From: Chamaea fasciata
Taxonomy: Eukaryota; Chordata; Aves; Passeriformes; Sylviidae
DNA: 64,000 bases
Assembly (NCBI GenBank): GCA_029207755.1
Contig: JARCOQ010000003.1
Span: forward strand, 92,272,646-92,336,645
Direction: 5' to 3'
The notes under the pieces are model-generated. The model searched no databases and was not told the origin of the DNA. It saw only the letters and a program-made list of their open reading frames with translations. A program made the translations under genes and the position numbers. Below are positions 12,009 through 23,190 of the stretch, piece after piece (the first letter of the stretch is position 1; each line of letters opens with the position of its first letter).

Positions 12009-14369
12009 AAATGATCCTGTAGTTGCACCTAGCTGAACTTCTTAGTGTTTTTGCCTACTCCAATTATGTTTTCCTATATGCACAAAGATATTTATGTAGA
12101 GTTGCTTTTTATGTTTTTGTTTTGTTGTTGTTGCTTTTTGGGTTTTTTTTATTGTTTGCTTCTTTTCTTTGAAAAAACTTTGCACATACCTTGGGAAACC
12201 ATAGCTTTAAAAACACTGAGAAAAATAAAATCATGGAAAATTTAAGCAAAAGTCCTTTTCAGTATATATGAGAAAGGTAGAAGAAAAAGATGTGTTGCCT
12301 AAAAAGCTATGGTTTAAAACAGCATATTATGAGTTTCAAAGAATGATAGTTGTACATTCTAATGAAGTCTTCTAATATTTTCAATGCCTTCTATTTGCTT
12401 AGTGAATGAAGAGTAAATGAACAGTTACCAAAAGTCATGAAGGAACAATTTCTTATTCTTTATCTTAATTTACTATAAGCTTATATAGCTGCAAAGTATC
12501 ATTTGTCCAACTGTATTAAAGAACATTACTTTTCTTCTCTTCTTTTTCTCACTGGGGTTATTTAGAAGTTTCTCTAGGTGTTTAACAAATTAAAAATTAT
12601 CTTCTTTAATGAGTATGTTAAATTTCATCGGTTTTAAATCTTCAGAAAACCAAATAAAAGAGACAGTGAGTTGTAATGGGACTTTTTTCTCATCTATGTA
12701 GTGTATCTTCTTTTATTCCTGTCAAATTTTAGTCCTTTAGAAACTTATATGAGTTAGAAAAATGCAAGAATAGGTATACTGTAGTAAAGGACAATTGTAT
12801 CTGATGGAAACATTTTAAACGGAGAGAGGTCTGAAGAAAAAGTTCTATTTTTTTGCTCTCTTCCAAAATATAAGATGTAACTTTAATTTATATGTGCTAT
12901 TTATAATGATATATAAATATTGTAATATGCACGTTGCATATTTTATACAAAACCTATGTTATAAAATTATAAACTATTTTTATGTGTTTGAATCAAGCTA
13001 TAGTCAAACATGGTAAACTCCTAGCTTTTGTTCTTGGCAATATTATTATTCTAGGCCATAATATAGTACTTAATACTTTAGGATGCAGTGTCATTGAAAA
13101 ATTATGCTGGCATCTACCACAGTCAAACTATTTTACTGAAAGGCAAATTGTGGAAAGATTTCTGTACTTTGATAGGCTATCTCTTAACTGTGATCAGTCA
13201 TTGAAAATGCTGAGTTTATTTTATTTGAAAAATGGCTTTCCTCCACCTGGAACCGTGCAAAGTTTTGATATATGTAAAGATCGTGTGTGTAGTGCTGAGA
13301 GATGATTATTTGTTGGGGAAAACCACTTTACCTTGTCCTATCTTGAAATGACAGTTTGTGTTGGGATTTCTTCAGCAGCCAATGAAGAGGATCAATAATC
13401 TAACATTGCCTGAAAATACATAGATCTCTAGTATTTTTCAACCTCCTGCATTTTCTTTCTAGTTTTCGATCCTGCATCTGGCTTTAGTCAATAATATTTC
13501 TCCTTGGCCTTTGAGTACCACATTTTATTACAGAAAAATGTGTAACAGTGCTGTAATTTCAGAATTGCATTGAATCATTGTGCTCAGTGGGAGGTTTAGT
13601 GCATTTCTGTGGAGCAGTGCTGTTTCTGTTGTATATTTGCAGTTAATGAAGAGAAACCAAAATAAAATGAGACCAGTGTGGGTAATAAAAGCTCTCCTAC
13701 CTGTGTACTAACTCACTAAGATTGCTGTTCTGAAAGACATGTTCTGGAGGTTCTGAATTAGCAAGGAGACAATTCTGAAACTAAGGATCATGGTGTAACT
13801 TTGGGGGAAGGTCACAGTGTCCTCCTTTTACATGGTCATTGCTACTTGCCACTAAAGATAGTGATGTGAACCTGTGAGAAATAGCAAGACATTTTAATCC
13901 AAAACAGGTCAAAACAGACAAAAGGTATTCTGAGATGATGAGCTATTAATTTGCTGCTTGTCTTTAATGATCCAGTTTTAAGCTCTCTTTTATTTTTAAA
14001 AGAAGAACTAGGATAGAGTATTCTCCCATCTAATGCTGGCTTTGGTTGCTGGTTTGAAGCTGAGAGTCAAAGGCAAAGTTTTACACCTTTTTACTTTTTT
14101 AACAAGTAAATGCTGCCAGTGTGTAAAACATTTGGGTCCTATGTTCCTTAGTGGGGTGATATCTAACATGGGACAGAGTGGCTTTGCTTCCTCCTTTCCT
14201 TTTTCCTAGGTTATTGACATAGAACAAGATAGGAAGATCAGGGTTTTTTTCTGCTCAATGTCTGAAAAACCATGTAATGATAATACCATTCAGCTAAATA
14301 ATAATAAGAATAATAATAATTTCTGCTCTGAAATAGGAGTCAGTTTAAAGTTCTTAAAAATCTTAATGG

Positions 14370-14371
<2 letters not shown>
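12009..14371. other. Intronic sequence, no repeat recognised
   Basis: Mostly AT-rich unique-looking intron. A 107-codon open frame at 12982-13305 resembles no family I know and has no supporting signal. Confidence 0.55.

Positions 14372-14430
<59 letters not shown>
14372..14430. repeat. (ATT)n microsatellite
   Basis: About 59 bp of uninterrupted ATT/TTA trinucleotides. On one frame it gives a poly-leucine shadow open frame. Confidence 0.97.
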
Positions 14431-15680
14431 TCAGGAGTTATAAAAATTTTATTAACATAATTGAAGTAACACTCTAGATATTAATCCTAATTCAAGTCAC
14501 ATTCAAGCAAAAATCAAATTGCCCCTTTTTACATGAATTGCCCATTTCCAAGAAATAAAACAAGGAGGCTTTATTTTAGTGCACTTTATTTTTAGTATAG
14601 GATGGAGAAAAATGTATCAAAAAGTCATGCAGGGTCAGCTGATCTAGAATAAAACTGGATATATTCCATGTAATATTAACATACTTGGAATTTTAATTCA
14701 ACAAGTGTTTATTCATATCTTTATTTAAGCATTATAAATCCAGAAAACTAATAGCAGAAAAAAAATCAGAAAGAATAAAAGCAAATATAGCTTAAAATAT
14801 CTATTAAAAAATACCTAATCCATCAGCACAATCTCCTTAGACCACACTTGCCATTTATTTTTGGTTAGGTAGATGAAAATCCATTCTAAATCAAGTTTTC
14901 CTACGAGATGTAAAAGTTTATCAATCAGAGTATACTACAGAGCATTGACTGGGTTTTTGATACACATGACTTCACTCAGTGGATTTTAGAAAGATTTGAT
15001 TATTTCTAAATAAACTTGAGTTTAATATCCTTGCTTGAATTTTTCTGGTACCAAAGACCATGCTCATACAGTCAGACTGGTTTCAGAATTTGAATTACTA
15101 TTTCAAGATTAGTTTCTGTAGCATAAACAGTGCTTTGTCAGATGCCTTTGGAACTGCTGTGGATAACTACAGCATTTCAAAGTGTAGATATGCTGTAAAA
15201 AATCAGATAAAGAAAAATGTCTAACCTCTGAAAGAATCCTTGATGACTTTCCAAGTTGCGTATTGCATACTAGTTTTCCCCGTTAGTCTGTCCATGAAGG
15301 TTTTCATTATATACTCCCACAGGACAGTAACCCCAAGCATATGTTCCTTTACCTTTTGTTATGATGGGTGAGAATTAAAATTTTGAATGTAGAGAATAGT
15401 AAATGCACATTAATAGTAAACATTCAGAAAAAAAATTATATTCATTCTTTATGGATTACCAAAATTATTTGTAATTCATAGTATTTATCCCATTGCTGAG
15501 TTTGTACAAACTGCAAGAACAAAGTTGTCAGACTTGCTTTGTCTGGGCTTTTCTTGACGTGCCTGGAGCTTGCTTTTAGCTTTTGTTGCTGCAACAGTAG
15601 TAGTCTACTGCTCAGGTGACTACTGTCTAAGTGATTTTGCTTTCATTTTTTTATGTTTGTCTGCATGATATATGATTGTT
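14431..15680. other. AT-rich intronic sequence, no feature seen
   Basis: No recognisable repeat ends or coding signal. The last five bases (TTGTT, 15676-15680) are the left target-site duplication of the following LTR. Confidence 0.55.
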
Positions 15681-17218
15681 TGTAGTGGTTTCACGTTCAC
15701 CAATTTCTGTTTCCCAAAGTTAGTTTACTGGTTTGCGTGTCTGCTAGAATTATTTATTCTTTTCCTTCTGTGAAATAGGATTAGGAGAAAAAGCATAGCA
15801 GGCTTAAAAGTTAAAAGGTAGAAAGACAGGTTTATTAACAAAATTATAAGAGAGAAAAAAATTAATAAGAATCAGAATAAAACCTTCAAAACACTTCCCT
15901 CTCCCCCAACAGCTTCTTTTCTTTCTCACAGACAAAGTATAAAGACAAAACTTGGAACTCTAGGTCAGTACCACTTATAAAAAACTCTTTCAACAGTCCT
16001 TTTAGAGAGAGAAGTCTCTTTTGGTCTTTTATGGTAGCTTTCGACAAGAAAGAACAGCCCACTTGTGGCTTTTAGTCCTCACAAAAGCAGCCACATGGGA
16101 ATCTAATTGTGAAGGCGCTTCCATATCATGCAGCTTTTCCTGCAACTGCATATGGGCTGTGGACACTTCTGCATACTCATGGGATATCATTTTAAAGATG
16201 AATGCTTCCAAAAGCAAAAGATTTTCTTCAGCTATCTCTAAAATCATCTTCTTCTCAAAAAACAGGGGTCTTCCTTTCCCCGGGAGCAGAGGTTTTCATA
16301 TCTGTCTCTCTATCTTCCTCTGTTCAAAATTCTCCATTAGATCCCAGCTACTTCAGTATTTACTTAGTCCATCACAAATACCTTTGCTCAAATCTACAAT
16401 CTGAATATTCTCATCATCTCCCTGATGCATATTTTTTCCACAGTTTAAAGGGATATTCTAGCACATTACAGTCTGTTACCATGGCTCACAAAAAAACTTT
16501 CAGCCCCAAAACCCAAGGCATCTTCTCCATCTCCTCATTTAAGATGCTACTCTTCCTTAACTGACCCTAATATGTTTGTAGTGTCTCTTTACATGTCTCC
16601 CATTCTAGCTGTTCTCACACTCAGAGAAAGGTTTGTGCTTTGCAAGCTTCATCTGTACAGTGAAAGTTAAATTCTTGCCCAGGTCTCTCCCTCTTAGGCT
16701 GCGGTTCACAGTGTTTGATTTCAAGGCTGCACTGATGGGAGTGGCTCTGGAATGGCGACCAGGATTTCAGTAGCCAGGCTGGAAGATGACTCCTCCCCCA
16801 CCCCTCGGTGACACTGGGGTGAGCCTGGCCCAGCCCAGGCTGGGAGCTGCTCCCGGGGGCCCAGGGGGACATCTCCCTCAGCCTGGCTGGCAGCAGGACA
16901 GGCCTTAAGGTCTGCTAGACGTTAGTAGCTGCGGCCTCCCCTTCCCCTGCTGGCAGCTGCTGGCGCCCAGGGGAGACCAGGCCCGGCCCCAGCCCCACCA
17001 GCACGGCAGAGTGGCAGGGCCTGGCCTGGCCCTGTTACCTGCTGTGAGGCCAGAAACAAAAAGGAACTTTCCCCGGATTACTCTGATTTTTAACCTGCAG
17101 AGTCGAGGGGCATTTCTAACTCTCTAATTGGTTAATCAAGCTGTTAACTTTAAAGCCAGTCAGTAATTGGCTTGCTATAATGTTCTTGAAAAAATCACTT
17201 CTGTGCTAAACCAGCACA
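15681..17218 (-). mobile_element. Solo ERV LTR of about 1.54 kb with exact 5-bp target-site duplication
   Basis: The element begins TGTAGTGGTTTCACG and ends CTAAACCAGCACA on the + strand, giving TG...CA termini. It is flanked by TTGTT on both sides (15676-15680 and 17219-17223). Read on the - strand it starts TGTGCTGGTTTAGCACAG. It has a TATA-like TTTTTATAAG (about 15975-15984) and an AATAAA signal (TTTATT on +, 15831-15836) in the order U3, R, U5. A 5-bp duplication fits ERVL-type or some ERV1 integrations. The U3 holds a GC-rich block (about 16780-17040) that stands out from the AT-rich intron. There is no internal retroviral sequence, so it is a solo LTR left by recombination. Confidence 0.9.
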
Positions 17219-18073
17219 TTGTTATACCATTGTTTTATATTCTGTAATTAGGTGGTAATAGTAATAGGCAGTGGAAAAATAAATCTAATATGTAACACAA
17301 AAAGTAGACACTGGAGTATGTGTATAACGATTTTAATTGCACTATTATGAAGACTTTTCCTGGCTTGGTTTGCTGGTAGGTTGTTGTTTGGGTTTTCTTC
17401 AATTGTTCCTAAAATTACAAAGTTAATATTTCAAATGCACTAACAATAAATTGTTGATTTTAAGTGGTTTTTTTGGTGCATATAAACTTAGAATTTGAAG
17501 TGGAACTGATGCCTTAATTTAAGACAAGAGTACATCTAAATCCTTGGACATGTTCAGTCACATATATGTACCCTGACCACTTCAATTAGTTCTTCACTTT
17601 CAATTCAATGTATCTGTGATTTTCTTGGCCAAGAGATAATTCAGTTTGGTGGGAGTGCACCCATGTCCCTCCTGCATTGAAACTGTATCATCCAATACTT
17701 CCATGAAGCATAACCCATTACAGTAAAGCAACAGGTGATTTTGAACCATGTGCACAGTTAGTCCTAAAAATATCTCTTTCATATCTTACTGATGGTATAC
17801 AATCATAATTTAAACACTCAGGAAATGCAGCATTTAGCCCTGTCAGTATGAACTGATACATATTTGACCAAAGAATTTAAGCATTTATCTTTTCTTTTTA
17901 GAGTTTAAAAATACAAAGTACAAGTGTTCAATATCCCATTTTGTATTTAAATACAAAAAGAAGAAAAAAAGGGGAAGGCTTATGTTCTTTTAGAATTGTA
18001 AAACCTCAAACTCAAAAGATACGCAATGCCAAGGTATAATATGTCCAAAGTCCTGATTTCTATTCCTCATAGG
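17219..18073. other. AT-rich intronic sequence between two LTRs
   Basis: No repeat or coding signal is recognised. The last five bases (ATAGG) are the left duplication of the next LTR. Confidence 0.55.
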
Positions 18074-18659
18074 GGTCATGGTTTAACCCCAGCCAGCAAA
18101 CAAGTCCCACTCTCACACACTCCCACCAGCGAGATCAAGGAGAGAATCAGAAGGGTAAAAGATAAAAAACTCATGGGTCAAGAGAAAGACAGATTAACAG
18201 GGAAAGCAAAAGCTGCACACACAAGCACAGCAAAACAAGGAATTGATTCACTGCTTCCCATGGGCTGGCAGGTGTTCAGCCAGCTCCAGGAGAGCAGGGC
18301 CCCAGCATGTCTAGTGGTACTTGGGAAGACAAGTGCCATCACTCCAAACAGCTACTTCCTCTTCCTTCTCTCCACTTTGTATACTGACCATGGTGCCATA
18401 TGGTCTGGAATATCCTTTTGCTCATTTTGAGTTATCTGTCTCAGCTTTCTCTCTTCCAAACCTCCCATGTACCCCCAACTTCCTCACATGTGTGGCAGCA
18501 CAAAAAGCAGGAAAGACCTTGGCTCTGTGTACTCCCTGCTCAGCAGTAACAAAAACACCTCTGTATTATCAACACAGTATATTCAGCACAAATCCAAAAT
18601 GTAGCTCCATACTTGACACTGTGAATAAAATTATCTCTACCTCAGCTGAAAGCAGCACA
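18074..18659 (-). mobile_element. Solo ERV LTR, family B copy 1, with exact 5-bp target-site duplication
   Basis: On the + strand it runs from GGTCATGGTTTAACCCCAGC to GAAAGCAGCACA. ATAGG stands on both sides (18069-18073 and 18660-18664). The first base of the expected TG terminus is mutated to G. On the - strand it starts TGTGCTGCTTTCAGCTGAGG, as in a common passerine LTR type known to me from memory (consensus beginning TGTGCTGGTTTTGGCTGGG). It matches 19307-19855 along its length: ACCCCAGC, GCTTCCC, CAGGTGTTCAGCCA-CTCCAGG, CATATGGTCTGG, CTCTGTGTA, CTGCTCAGCAGTAACAAAA. Length is 586 bp. There is no internal sequence. Confidence 0.9.
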
Positions 18660-19306
18660 ATAGGTATGACTTATTGAACAATTTTGTTGCTCTTTTCTAA
18701 TAGAGATCATCAACAAGGAAATTGTTATAGACTGTTTTCTCTAATGTAAATCCAATTTTTGAGGAGAAATCAGCTTATCTACTGATTTATGTTGTAGAAA
18801 AAATTTTGTTAATTGACTTCCTAAATTTTGAAGATGAGGGGTAGAATTTAGTTATGCGTACTAAGCTCCTGGCTTTGTTAATTAGTAGTCCATCTTTTGT
18901 TTTTTTGGGTTGGTTTGTTTGTTTTTTGTTTTGTTTTTGGTTTGTTGTTGTTGTTGATTTATTTTGCAGCACACTTATTGTAGAAATAAGGATTGCAAAA
19001 TAGAAAGGAATTTAAACAATGCATATAAAAATATTAGTTTGTTATTTGGTTTTTTTAACAATTCTTCCGTGAGGTTTTGAGAATGCCATTAATAATGCAT
19101 TGCCATTTTAGATTGAAAGCTTGAAGCCTTAATTATTAATAGAGATAGGAAATCCTTCAGATATGCTAAAAGTGCTGATGAAATTAGTTGGTGATTCTTC
19201 TTGTGTCCAGATTTCCATGCCATTCCTCAAGGCAGGACAAATGAGTGTTTTAGTCTTTTACCTCTACTCTTTGCTATACACTATACATAAAAACTACCAA
19301 AGAAGT
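18660..19306. other. Intronic sequence between two LTRs of the same family
   Basis: AT-rich, with a T/G-rich low-complexity patch (about 18896-18960, mostly TTTG/TTG). No retroviral internal sequence is present, so the flanking LTRs are not the ends of one provirus. Confidence 0.7.
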
Positions 19307-19855
19307 TGTAGATTGACCCCAGCTGGCAACCAGGGCCCACACAGCCACTCAGTCACTTCCCCTGAAGGTGCGGGGAAATAATTGAATGAGTAAATGAGTT
19401 GAGATAAAGACAATAAATGTGCATGCAAGCAAAGCAAAACAGAGAATTACTTCATTGCTTCCCGTGGGGAGACAGGTGTTCAGCCACCTCCAGGCAATCA
19501 GGGCTCCATCATACAGAATGGTGACTTTGGAAGACAAAATCCATCACTCTCAATGTCCTGCCTTCCTTCTTCTTCCCTGAGCTTTATATGCTGAGCATGA
19601 CACCATATGGTCTGGGGTACCCCTTGGGTCAGTTGAGGTCAGCTGTCCTGGCTGTGTCCCCTTCTGACTTCTTGTGTATCCCCAGCTCACTGATGTAGTG
19701 GTATAGGGGGAAAAAGCCCTTTGCTCTGTGTAAGCACTGCTCAGCAGTAACAAAAGTCCTGTATTCTTACCATGGTTTCCACAACAATTCCTAACTATAG
19801 CCCTTTACTAGCTGCTATGAAGAAAGATAACTCTATCCCAGATAAAACCAGCACA
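19307..19855 (-). mobile_element. Solo ERV LTR, family B copy 2, with imperfect 5-bp target-site duplication
   Basis: It begins TGTAGATTGACCCCAGC and ends GATAAAACCAGCACA on the + strand. Flanks are GAAGT (19302-19306) and GAAGG (19856-19860), 4 of 5 identical. It is homologous along its length to 18074-18659. On the - strand it starts TGTGCTGGTTTTATCTGGG and has a TATA-like CATATAAAG near 19588. Length is 549 bp. Confidence 0.87.
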
Positions 19856-21730
19856 GAAGGAAAAGTCTGGTGAGTGTATTTCAATATATATAAAATGTCT
19901 GAAGGAGCAGCAGCAAAAGATATAGATTTATGGAATACAAAAGTGGATTATAAAATATACAAATTGAATATCGTTGAATTTTGAAGCATGCAAACATATA
20001 ACAGACTATTAGTCATTTATACATTGTGGCTCTGGATAATTTAGTTTTCAGACATGAAATAGTTTTTTCTTGTTGATCAAATAGGAAGGGAAAGGCATAA
20101 AAACCCTTACATTAGAATTTTAAAAAAAGCTATCTTCAATATTTATCTTTTTTACTATTTTATCTAAAGTTTAATTTATTGTGCTTGCTGAAGGGATATA
20201 TGTTTTTTTAACTGCTCATTCTAGATTTATGGAACTTACTTCAGTAAAAATCTGGATTTTTTTGGATTTCAGAATTTTTTTTTCTTTCTACCTAATTTTT
20301 TTTCATATTGAAAATTTGCATACGTATAGAGCTTCATCTTGCTCTATTGTATTTTATATTTGTAAAATACTTAATAACTGTGTAATGTGTTTTCCTTGCA
20401 TCATGTCAAAATTACAGCTTTTTGATCAAAAATTTGTGGAAAGAATATATGCTCTTTTCAAATTTTTTTTTCTTTTATTTCATGTGCTTAAAGAATATTT
20501 GAACTTGATCTAACTTTACGGGGGTTTTTTTCCTGATCATTAAAATCACCACTTCCTCAGTGAAATACTGCTAAATAATAATAACATATGTAAAGTTTGT
20601 TTTTTTGGAAATCAGATACTTGTGTGTAGCTTATGAAAAAAATTCCAGTGGTTTTTGTTTAGAAAAACATGGTTACTTTCTGGTAACCATGGCAGCACAA
20701 TGTGAGTGGCAGAACTTTTCTTTAAAATTGTGGGAAACACTTTCTATAGGCAGCCCAGAATTGAATCACTATTGTCACCCATCGATTTTGATTTATTTTA
20801 AAATTCTACTCATAACTTGTTCATTAAATGTATTCATTAGGCTCAGAGACAAGTAAACTGAAAACAGCTTCAGGCTTTTTAGTGGTGGAGGCTAGAAACT
20901 AATTTTTGAGCATGAATTATACAGTCAGTGGCTGGAACAGCCTGAAGACACAAAAGCTGTGTCACATTCATGCTCTGCATAGGGTGTTAGGATTTATATG
21001 ATACTTTAATGCTACACCCTGAATATAAATGTCCTGTACACCATGATATACTTCTTCCTTGCCTACCTGAGGGGAGGAAATGAGAGTGAGAAAACAGCTG
21101 TAAATAGTTAAAAAAAAAAAAACTCATAAAAAGACTTCTTTTTCCCTTTCTGTTCCTATTTCCTGCTTTTATGGGTGTGTATATTTAAGTGCTCATGGGC
21201 TGAAGAGCCTGAGTCTGTGCAGTTGTGGGAGTTCACAAGTGGTACATTAAAAGCTGTTGCCAATACCTCCAGGAGCAAATGGTATTGTTCCAGGGCTCAG
21301 TGTGGATGCAATCAACCAGCTGGACCACTTTTTGCTTCCTCTTTGGTAATTTTGGATAAATAATATGAACATTTCTTTATTTTAGAAAATATGAAAAGGA
21401 AATCAGGGGGGTTTTTTAAAGATATTCTTAAGGTATTTAAGATTTTTTAAAGGTATTCAAATATGTGTATGTAGCGGTATTTTTGCATTCAATGTATTCT
21501 GAAATACTCAAATAATTAAAAAAAAAAACAACCCAAAACAAAAAAAAACAGACTTTAAGATTTCATTTCTGATGTCTAAATTTGGAAAACACAGTAATTT
21601 TACATGTGACTTAATAAATAATACATTGATGTTTGCCTAGCTGTCAGCTTAAGCCACTGTGATAAGAATGGTTAATTGCTAAGAGCAACAATTTTTTAAC
21701 CTCTTTACACACTTGGTTTGCGAATAAATT
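19856..21730. other. AT-rich intronic sequence, no feature seen
   Basis: There are short A and T runs only. The open frames of 83-110 codons here have no recognisable content. Confidence 0.55.
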
Positions 21731-21890
21731 ATAGAATTATAGAATCACATAACATTTAGGGTTGGAAAAAGCCTCAAAAACTCTCTGGTTCCAACCTCTC
21801 TGGTTCCGACGGGCACAGAACCTTGCGCTAGACTAGGTTGATCAAAACCCCATCCAAACTGCTCTTGAATGCTTTGATGTCTCCCTTTAA
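21731..21890 (-). mobile_element. CR1 3'-end fragment
   Basis: It begins ATAGAATTATAGAATCACAT and continues GGGTTGGAAAAAGCCTC, the reverse complement of the CR1 3' tail (ending in repeated ATTCTATG). It then runs CATCCAAACTGCTCTTGAAT as in the CR1 3' region. There is a small local duplication (CTCTCTGGTTCC and CCTCTCTGGTTCC at about 21782-21807). Confidence 0.82.
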
Positions 21891-22470
21891 CCAATGTTTG
21901 TTATGTTATGTGATAAAAACTAAAGAGGAAGGAAAATCTTAAGCCATTGCTAATTGCTGGTAGGAGGAGGGAATTGTCCCTTTAAGTACTAAGACTTTGA
22001 GAACATGGAAAATTTGTACAGATGCCAAAAGCTTCATCTTGATAGTGTCTGTTGCTTTTCTGTTTTTTTGTTGTTTTTTTTTTTTTTCCTCTTCAAGCAA
22101 TGAAATGTGGTTCTGTCCTGATCCTAGCTTATTTTTTGCTATGGATTTGTTCAGTTAGGAATGTTATTATACTAAAGCTTTTTACAGAGAGGGAGAAATA
22201 GTTACTTCTAAATTGCATGCTCATGGTTGGTGGAACTTTCTAAATAAGTCTCTTATTTACGTATGTTCCTACAGTTAGAAGAAGGCTTCAGAGGTTTGTG
22301 CAAGTTCAACTGGTCATGTGTACAAAACAGAAGTAGAGTTCCAGACTAGCACCACCATTCCAGTTCTGGGCTGTCACTCCTTTTTCCATTAACCTTTTCT
22401 TACCCACGCAGTCCCTGCAGTGCCTGCTCCCTGGCCATGGCTCAGCCGTACCTGGTGGTGGGTGGTTGGA
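21891..22470. other. Intronic sequence, T-rich in the middle
   Basis: It contains a T-rich tract at about 22060-22090. Nothing else is recognised. Confidence 0.5.
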
Positions 22471-22520
22471 TCTGGCTGGAACCAGCTGGATCCAGCTGGA
22501 ACCAGCTGTGTCCAGCTGGG
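22471..22520. repeat. Short tandem repeat, five 10-bp units, four containing CAGCTG
   Basis: The units are TCTGGCTGGA, ACCAGCTGGA, TCCAGCTGGA, ACCAGCTGTG and TCCAGCTGGG. CAGCTG recurs at 22483, 22493, 22503 and 22513, exactly 10 bp apart. The tract lies in a GC-rich pocket (about 22420-22580) just left of the family A LTR copy. Confidence 0.9.
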
Positions 22521-22579
22521 GCAGCCCCAGCCTCCCCTCACGGAGCCCCCACTTCTGCTGGGGCCTGGCCATGGCTGCA

Positions 22580-23190
22580 GTTTGTAATGTTGAGGACTAT
22601 GTCTGAGCAATATGCAGATTGAGCTCTGGGTGAGAGCCCAAGACAAAAGGTTGGTACTGCCCACCATTGGGATAACAAAGGGTGTGAAGATGGGTGGTAC
22701 CAGCCAGGTGAATAGATACTGAGACACAGCAGGAAAGGGAATTGTCAAACCTTTCCAATAACAAAGACCATTGATGCCAGCAAGGAGGGTGGACATAGAG
22801 AGGAGTCAGGAGTCAAAGACTCAGGAGGAAAAGCAAGACTAGTGCTTGGTGAGACTGTGAGGGTGCAAAAGCCAGGGGTTTCTTGGTTGAGTTTCTCCTT
22901 GGAGGCATCAGCTTGAGCTGTTTCTGTGTAAGTGCACTGTGAATAAATGGCTTCATGGGATGAGACATCCGAGACTCTGCTGTGGGAAACCTGGCGTGAA
23001 AGCTGTGAGGGAACGTGGTCTGACTGTGACGGTGGGGTGTGCAGGGAGTGAAACAGGGTCCCGTCAGATCACTGGGGCTGCCTGCTGTGAAGGGACTGTA
23101 GTCCCTGCTGAGAAAATCTTTGGTGGTGGGAGTGTGACTGCCAGAATCTCATAAATGGTCAGACTGCGTAGTTTCCTTAATATTAACTCA
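22580..23190 (+). mobile_element. Solo ERV LTR, family A copy 2
   Basis: It is related to 4560-5125 through many shared words in the same order: ATGCAGATTGAGCT, GAGCCCAA, GGGTTTC, GGAGGCATCAGCTTG, GAGACTCTGCTGTGGG, GTGAAACAGGGTCCC, GAAGGGACTGTAGTCCCTGC, GGTGGGAGTGTGACTGCCAGA and GTTTCCTTA. It retains AATAAA (22942-22947). The TATA position of copy 1 reads GGTGCAAAAGCC here, so the TATA box is lost. A central piece (about 22650-22800) has a 135-codon antisense open frame with a hydrophobic stretch. I do not recognise it, and it is probably chance. Confidence 0.72.

Noticed and set aside
11533..12009. 158-codon open frame on the + strand
   Set aside because: It lies wholly inside the CR1 3' region. 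The encoded words (for example LRLNIRKNFFTE-like) are the usual chance translation of CR1.
12982..13305. 107-codon open frame on the + strand
   Set aside because: No known domain, no codon-use or context support. A length like this is expected by chance in 64 kb.
14258..14443. Poly-leucine open frame
   Set aside because: Produced by the (ATT)n microsatellite.
18074..19855. A single provirus with two LTRs
   Set aside because: The interval between the LTRs is ordinary intron of 647 bp and the two target duplications differ.
22389..22796. 135-codon antisense open frame with a hydrophobic stretch
   Set aside because: It crosses the 10-bp tandem repeat and the LTR-like element. No envelope or other retroviral motif could be supported.
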